A stretch of 64,000 nucleotides of DNA from Magnolia sinica (lineage: Eukaryota > Streptophyta > Magnoliopsida > Magnoliales > Magnoliaceae): assembly GCF_029962835.1 (NCBI RefSeq), contig NC_080582.1, positions 75,264,177-75,328,176 of the forward strand. Reading direction: 5' to 3'. The translations under genes and the position numbers were made by a program. Under the pieces are notes generated by a model. It did not search any database and was not told the DNA's origin. It saw only the letters and a list, made by a program, of their open reading frames with translations. Positions 57,339 to 64,000 of this stretch are shown one piece after another (position 1 is the first letter of the stretch; each line of letters begins with the position of its first letter).

Positions 57339-59562
57339 CACGCGGATTGCGTCTTACCCTTGCCCGTCTCTAGCCACGAACGGGCGATTCTATGTGTAGG
57401 CCTACCGTAATCTATTTGCTAATCCATGTTGTCCATCCTTTCTCTTAGATCATTTTAATGTATGTGCACAAAAATGAGGCATACCCAACGCTCAATTGGA
57501 CCACACTGAATAATAAGCTTGAGTTGCTATAAGTGCCATAGTTTATAGCCATTTGTGTTGTCAAATTTGTGGTGCCAAAGACACTGTTATGAAGCTTGCA
57601 TCTGTGAAGAACAATGCTCTACTCAAGATCAACTTATGTTGATAAGCACTGGTCACAAGTCAAGAATCTCAAGAAGCTTTCAAGTGCTACCTCAAGATCT
57701 CAAGAAGCTTTCAAGTTTGAGCTCCATCAAGACTTAAAGATTCACTACTTTTAAAAGTCACTTGTCTCCTATATTCAATGTCCTTGCTTCACTCCTGAGG
57801 TATGACTGATTTTAGGTTGGCCTTTAGAGTAGGTCATTTTGGATACATAATTCATATGTTTTCTATAAGTGAGTTTGCTCTATTCTAAGACTAGTCCTGG
57901 ACTTTGTTAGACTAGTCCTAACACTGCTTTGATCTGTCTAAACATTTCCTAGATCAGTCGTAAGTTTGTTACAAAAATCGAAAATTTTCTGTTAGGCTTC
58001 GACTTGTCCTGGGGGCTGTTCGACCAGTCGTAGGTACAGTGTCGACTGCTTCTTCGACTTGTCGTAGAGCTACGACTCAATGTACAGCACTGAAATTCGA
58101 CTAGCTTCGACTAGTCGTGTGAAACCCACGACTAGTCGTAGGAGACCTATGACCAGTCATAAAATTGTCAAATCTTATTGCGCCCGAATTTTCAAATATT
58201 TGTTGGCTCTATGACCAGTCGTAGAGGTCCTTAGACCAGTCGAAGACGTGATTTGCTCACCTATAAATAGAGCACGAATCTCAGAATAAATCAGAAAAAA
58301 AGAAAAAGAAAAGGCAATTTAAGTTAATTTAATTTTGTCTTCTAAGAGATAAGTCGGTGCTCCATTTAAGCTAAGCGTGCCTATTTAATATTATCTTTCT
58401 TTAGCATTGTTAATTGATTTTGTTTCTTACATTCCAATCTAATCTGAAAAGAGGAATTGTTGTTGTCCTTTTTCTGGAATCAAAATCAATTAGAGCTAGC
58501 CCTTTTGTTTTAATTTAAAATCAATTAGAACTTAGAACTATTATAAAGTGAGTATTGGACATTGAACTTTGACATTCAAATCTCTACTCTGACTTAGTTC
58601 TTCTGGGCTGCTACAACGAAGGAGAAAATCAGGTATTTTATAATTTGTGTAATTTACATTGTTTGGTTTTATTTGAGGTTAAGCCAAAAAAATCTCAAAG
58701 TTGTTGATTATCTGAGGAGAGCCAGAAAACTCAGAAGTGATGGTTTTTGAATTGTATAAACCCTTTGAAAAAGACACAATTGTGAAGGTTTTATGTGAAC
58801 CTGTGAAAACCTATTTGATAGTAAATGCTAATATCCTCTATGTGAGGATATTAGGAGTGGAGTAGCATTCCGTGTGGCTGTTATTTAACAGTTGGTGAAC
58901 ACACAGGCGAAACACTATAATTCTTTGTGTTGTGGATGTGTGATTTATATTTCCTATCTTTTATCATTCAGAATTGTGGAATGTACGTATGAACTTGAAT
59001 GTTGTAGTCATTTCATTTCAAGCATAGTGGGGAATGTTGTAATAATTTAGATTTACCAGCATTATATTTTTGCTATCTTTTTATTACATTGAGCTTCTGT
59101 TTCTCTATTCATTCTAGAAATAAAGTTGTCCTACCATAAACTTTGGTTTTTGGTGTAAGGTTGTCCTTAGAACAATTTTTGTTTCAATTTCTCTATTTTA
59201 GGTTGCTTTCCATTCCTATACTGTGATTGGTGTATAGTGCTATCTATTCTTTGTTTCATATTCCGCAGTATTAAGTCTTAAATTTGGCATAGTCCTATTC
59301 ACCCCCCCTCTAGGACATATAGCTTGGCCATTTCAGTTGCATTAAATGCATAAAGCATTAAATGTAAGTTGTATTAAATACCAGTCATCTATGGTGTGAT
59401 CCAGTTGAGTATTGGACCTGTCTCATTTTTGTGCATAGACAGTAAAATGATCTGGGAGAAGAGATGGGTGGCGTGGATTAGCAGATAAATCACGGTGGGC
59501 CCACCTGCAGAACTGCCCGTTCGTGGCTAGAGACGGGCGTGGGTAGGACGCAATCCGCTTCC
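57339..59562. mobile_element. Mutator-like inverted-repeat element with 10-bp target duplication
   Basis: The left end CGCGGATTGCGTCTTACCC and right end GGGTAGGACGCAATCCGC are inverted copies, followed on both sides by the hairpin GCCCGT..AGCCACGAACGGGC. AATGTAAATG flanks it at 57329-57338 and 59563-59572. Most of the interior (57528-59335) is a later insertion. The remaining text belongs to the GTGGACC foldback pattern (CTCAATTGGACCACACTG and GTGTGATCCAGTTGAG). Terminal sequence is shared with the 88-bp element at 45123. No transposase. Confidence 0.82.
57528..59335 (+). mobile_element. Probable Copia solo LTR, 1.8 kb
   Basis: GTTGC flanks it at 57523-57527 and 59336-59340. It ends ATTTCA after CTATTCACCCCCCCTCTAGG, the usual end of a Copia LTR. 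A TATA box (CTATAAATAG, 58262) lies mid-way. The start reads TATAAGTGCC rather than TG, perhaps a mutated TGTAAG. 57885-58245 carries about a dozen ACCAGTCGTAG / GACTAGTCGTAG motifs. No coding sequence and no second LTR. Confidence 0.6.
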
Positions 59563-59572
59563 AATGTAAATG

Positions 59573-61194
59573 AGATAGATGTATTTAGCGTGGGGCCTTG
59601 AGCTCTTTTTCGTGTACTCCTTTAATAGCTTGTCGAGGTGGTGAAACCCCTCGTTGGGTTTCCTTGTTTCTTTTGGACCCTTCGTGCTCATGTTGTAGTT
59701 CTAGATATGGAAATCTCCTTATTGATCCAGAACTGCCGGCTTGCATTGGGAAGAAAAGACTCCAGCAAGATTTGAGCTTGCTAGTTTCTCGTAGCTGATC
59801 CTTCATGGAGATATTCATGACCCACTAAAGATCAGGTCTTCAACCACTAAAGTTTCTTTGATGAAGACAACTAGACCAAGATCTGCGAACCTCAAGGGTT
59901 AGTTTTGAACCAATTATGGCTAGTCAACATCTCTGTTGATGGCCCACCTTGTCAACTTTGAGGTGTTGGACAATTAATATCAAATCAATGCTTGCATTTT
60001 AACTATCTATAGGTGATGGTCTGGAGTGATGTGGGGTTTGACACTTGATACCGATCTATCATCAGACCAGATTGGATTTAGTTCCCCTATTCTCTTAATT
60101 CTGATTAATGTAGGAAAGGGAAACATAATCTAACTGATATGTCTGTCTCTCCCGACTTGGGTCTGAACTAAGGCTAGATTGGTGTGGACAATGGTCTGAT
60201 GTCCTGATATTCAGAACCTTCTCAAATGTTGTCGGTTCTTCAAATGTCTTTGGAAAGATCTCTCATTTTGGAAGAACAGTGACAGATGGCCTCATCGAGA
60301 ATATCATCATGAATTTCTGGATGCATCACGACTTAGTGGGGCCCATTAGTATACTCTATCACATTATCCAACCCTTAGGACAATCCAGACCGTTGATCAA
60401 TAAGGCCCACCTTATAGAGTTCTTACAATGGCCTCATTGAGAATATCATCACCAGATTCATGATTGGATCCATCTCTTGACGAGTCTTTTATATATGTGC
60501 CAAGTACTTTGCCTCATAAATGACATGTTGATCGTGGCCACGTGGCATGTGATAATTCATCCCGTTAAGAGTATGCATAAGGGTTTGTGTCATCGCATTA
60601 ATAACAAAATATGTAATGTTGAAGGAAGATCAACCGAAGATCTCTTCAGATATGAGTATGACTACCGTGTGTGCTAAACACGTAGTGTCACCATGTGGTA
60701 GTTTTCTATTAAACCACATCAGGGCACCGAAAATGGGTGTAAACAGACCCGTTGTGAATTCAGGTCGGGTTGGGGTCTCACCTTTTGGGTCTTGGTTAAA
60801 TTTAGGTTTAGTTAGGTCCAAGTTGGATCCATCAACTTAAGATTTTCTTTGATAAATTGAAAAATAAACTTCGAAAATAAATTGAAGAACTTCTTTGAAC
60901 AAATACTCATATTTTTAGTGAAAATTAATTTAAGTACTTAATAAGTTGAATTTGCTATACCTATGATTCAATAAAAGTCACTAAAAAAATTTATTTTCAG
61001 TGATAAATACTAAAAGTAAATTTTATCGAACGACCTTTTTAGACAAGTTAAAATCAAGTTGAGGGGCCAAGTTGGATGTGGGTAGGATCTAGTTAATTTG
61101 ATAGTTAGAAAAGATCCAGTGCACTAAGAGAGACTTGGGGATTGTGTAGAGTAGATATAGCACCAATATTGATATTGTGTATACATGGCAAAAT
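59573..61194. other. No feature recognised
   Basis: Non-coding. 60735-60840 (GACCCGTTGTGAATTCAGGT, GGTCCAAGTTGGATCC) resembles the GGTC/CAAGTCGA elements. The remainder has no recognised ends, genes or RNAs. Confidence 0.35.
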
Positions 61195-61437
61195 TTTATG
61201 GGCCTCCAACATGATGTATGTGTTTTATCCATCCTACCCATCAATTTTTCCATATCATTTTAGGGCATGAGCGCAAAAAATAAGGCATATCTAAGGCTCA
61301 AGTAGACCACACAATAGGAACTCGTGGAGATTGAATACCTACCATTAAAAAGCCATGTCTATGTGACTTTATGAACAGGTTGGATGACAAATAAACATCA
61401 TGGTTAGCCCTAAGAAAGTTTAATAGTGGGCGCCATT
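61195..61437. repeat. Foldback repeat (GTGGGCC family), cut by LTR
   Basis: The left half of a family member (CATGATGTATGTGTTTTATC, GACCACACAATAGGAACTCG) running into the middle (AAATAAACATCATGGTTAGC) and then broken by the start of element D. Confidence 0.6.
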
Positions 61438-64000
61438 TGTAACGCCCTGAATTTCAAGGGTCAAGCAAATGCTCAACTCCAGAGATTTCGAGCATCACTT
61501 ATGCTTTGCGGAAGCTGGTTTCTTGGTTACTTCTACATTAGGCAATTAAGCATGTATAGGATTATACTAAACAATGTATCATACTCCGAAAAAAACACAA
61601 TTAAAGCAGAAAATTAAATCGAAACACATGTAGCATGATTATCCAGCGTATGGGTCCAGTTGGGTTCAACAAACAATTCTAAAATCAATAAAAATGTGAA
61701 AATAGCAGCTTGTGCTCGGCTCAGCTCGTTTCGGCCTTTGAGCTCAGAACAACAGCTCGTGCTCGGCTCGTTCGAGTTCGAGTCTTCGGCAGGGGCGACC
61801 GAGCAGTGGCTGGCAGGGCTGCAGGGGCGACCGTACTGGGTGAGTTGCAGTGGCAGGGCCGCAAGGGCAATTGGACTAACAGAGAGGGAGGAAGACGGGC
61901 CGTGCGTCGGTGTGGGTAAGGAAGGATGAGGGAGAAAGTAGAGAGAGAGAGAGAGGCTCGCCGGCTGAATTGACAAAGAGGGAGGAAGAGAGGTCGTGCG
62001 TCAGTGCAACTGTGCGGGTAAGGGAGGATGAGGGAGAGAGTATAGGGAGAGAGAGAGAGAAGGAGGAGCTTCGCCGGCCTTCGGATTGACAGAGAGGGAG
62101 GAACTAGGAAGAGAGGGTTAGGGTCGTGCGGGCGCTGGGCGGGATCGTTTTTGAAAAGGTGGGGTAGGATTTTTTTTGAAGGGTATATATACCCTGTACC
62201 AAGTCGAGCCGAGTTCAAGCATTATTCTAGTCGAGCTGAGTCGAACTCGGCTCAAACTCATTTCGAGATCCAAAAATCAGCTCGACTCGGTTTGAACTCA
62301 GCTTCGATCCGAGTTAAGTCGAGCTTTTTCGAGTCGAGTCAAGTCGAGCTTTTTCGAGTCGAGTCAAGCGAGCTACCAAGCTAACTTGCTCGTGTATAGC
62401 TCTAGCTTCTGGTTGGTGTTTTAAAACACCGTCCCAGAGTAGGAGTAAGTGATCAACTCAGTGGTTCTATAAAGCATGGGTTACACATGTAATTAAGTCT
62501 ATCAGCACAAGAATGATAAAGCAATATAAAACGTTCACTTCCTCATTATTCTTATTAATGTAAATAATGGAGTTTATGAAATGATGCATGCCTTCACTAT
62601 ACAACACTCCTTCAACACGCGACTCCGACCACCTAGTTCGCAAATGACAACACTTCCTCATCACGCGACTTTAACGCTTGTTTCGCCACATTCTAAGCTA
62701 ATGCAATACGGTGAATGATTATGTTAGCCGAGTGATTAATTATACCTATTCATTCAGCAGTTTGGGAAAGTCAGGATACCTCCCTTTTAGTCATTGGTCT
62801 CAATTGAATTACTAAATGCGGGATGACCACAGCGGTCCTACACCTGTAATCCCTGATCCATCTGGGTTCGTCACTCTCAACTGAATACATACGAAAGGCA
62901 AGTTGTAAAATTAATGCTCATGGTCACACGGGGAGACTTGTCACCCCAGCGTAGGCTGACAGCACGGACACGGTGTCCCATACCACCATGCTCAGCTCAC
63001 GAGTCTTGAGGATCGTGATGGTAATGGTTAATAGTAGACATTTGCAATTGGTAAGGGAGGTGTCACAGATTCAAACAGTTGTGATCATACATGATGAACA
63101 TATATAGGGTTAGCTGGTTCTTTGGACAATTTCAGTTGATACAGGCGAACATCGATGTAACCGGCATGGAGTATGTAAGCACTCCGCGTGGCCCAACCAC
63201 TATCGGTCGTCTGTATTCGACTCGAATCGATCGAACTTCCCCAGGGTGGCCAAACTAATTTGGTCAACCCATATCCGAAAATTTGTCGACTAACCAGACT
63301 ACTCTTGTAGTCTTACTTCTTAATATAATCAAGTCAACGAACATTAAAGATGATTGAATTCACATTCAATCATCAAAATCAATAATCTACTTATTCAGGC
63401 ATTTCATCGAATATGTAGGTGTCACTATCTTAAGATTTGTAAATCATGGTCTGAAATCGAAATACACATAGGTTATCATGCGAATTCCAAGTTGGCAATC
63501 ATAAATCATTCATTGAACAGTAGAATTAATAAACGACAACCTAAACATTTATGGTCTGCACCTTGTGACATTTCGCCCAATACATGGCGCTCCTTGGGTT
63601 AAAGTTTTGGAAAAATCGTTGAAAGACCTAAGTATCATACAAGCTTGTAAGATTAGGGACAAACAAGTATTGAAACCCTAGATTACAAGTGAAATTCAAT
63701 ACTTACCTACATTTATTGTCGGGAAAGCTCCAGTGATGACTCTTGTTACGGTGATGCGGCTAAAGATGGGATGAGAGGGCGGAGGTGTACCAACACCTAC
63801 ACTCCAAGCTCTCTATCTTCTCCTTTCTCATCTTTCTCTTCTCCCTTTCTCCCTTTTTTTCTTACTCTAAGGTATAAAATTCGTATGGGAGGAGGGGGTG
63901 CCTAAATAAGACCCTTATATAGTGCAAGAAGTGGTGCCAATGGCCCCAGTGGTACTTTAATCATATATTAACCATTAAGGGGGTTGTTTACCACTAATGG
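61438..64000 (-). mobile_element. LTR-like element D, same family as A-C, leaves window
   Basis: It starts TGTAACGCCCTGAATTTC at 61438, the inverted end of the A-C family. 62403-62470 (TTGGTGTTTTAAAACACCGT) and 62940-62995 (TCACCCCAGCGTAGG) match blocks in A-C. A CT-rich tract (63800-63865) precedes CCCTTATATAG at 63912, as in C. The right end lies outside the window. Confidence 0.78.
61700..62400. mobile_element. Insert in element D, GAGCTCGAG-rich with GA tracts
   Basis: Between the two parts of D is a block absent from A-C. It contains GGCTCAGCTCG / CGAGTCGAGTCAAGTCGAGC motifs at its edges and two tandem copies (about 110 bp each, from 61873 and 61972) of a GA-rich unit containing GGGAGGAAGA and GGATGAGGGAGA. 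Ends and target duplication unclear; ORFs here are artefacts. Confidence 0.5.

Noticed and set aside
61614..62218. ORFs in the GA-rich insert of element D
   Set aside because: Low-complexity tandem sequence with no domain; both strands give similar-length frames.

Overview
This window is plant nuclear DNA. It holds two intact-looking protein genes, both on the minus strand: a P-class PPR protein at 6328-9747 and a C2-type phospholipase D at 21678-26063. Nearly everything else is transposable-element sequence. The organism is not named by the sequence. A dense, divergent family of foldback repeats with GTGGGCCCCAC-like ends, SINEs in introns and long Gypsy-type LTRs remind me of magnoliid or other early-diverging angiosperm genomes, but that is inference only.

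Layout. 1-4887: a direct duplication (about 0.94 kb, copies 3.95 kb apart) with short tandem repeats between. 6328-9747: PPR gene; its 1.76-kb intron carries a SINE with a perfect 14-bp target duplication. 10250-15460: eroded Copia pieces (a tandemly duplicated gag, an LTR end, a broken pol). 15905-21246: a nearly complete minus-strand Copia element with 348-bp LTRs and ATACA target duplications, its gag-pol broken by stops and frameshifts. 21678-26063: PLD gene of two exons, its intron also filled by repeats. 26.1-34.3 kb: a field of foldback elements, a GA-tract duplication and a second copy of the intronic SINE.

34397-43577: three copies of one LTR-like family (about 3.0 kb each, ends TGTAACG...CGTTACA) nested one inside another, each with a 5-bp target duplication; a fourth copy starts at 61438 and leaves the window. 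45794-55126: the most unusual object, a 9.3-kb foldback element with arms of about 0.95 kb, Mutator-like GAG termini and a 9-bp target duplication. Its core is an array of 136-bp units (17-bp sub-repeats) that flips orientation at 48450 and has itself been entered by a Gypsy-type LTR sequence containing a 121-bp C-rich tract. 57339-59562: another Mutator-like inverted-repeat element (10-bp target duplication) carrying a probable solo LTR; an 88-bp relative sits at 45123-45210.

The two genes show no functional link. The interest lies in transposon biology: the nested insertions and target duplications give a relative order of events that can be read directly from the sequence. All identities and counts are by-eye readings; no search or alignment program was run.
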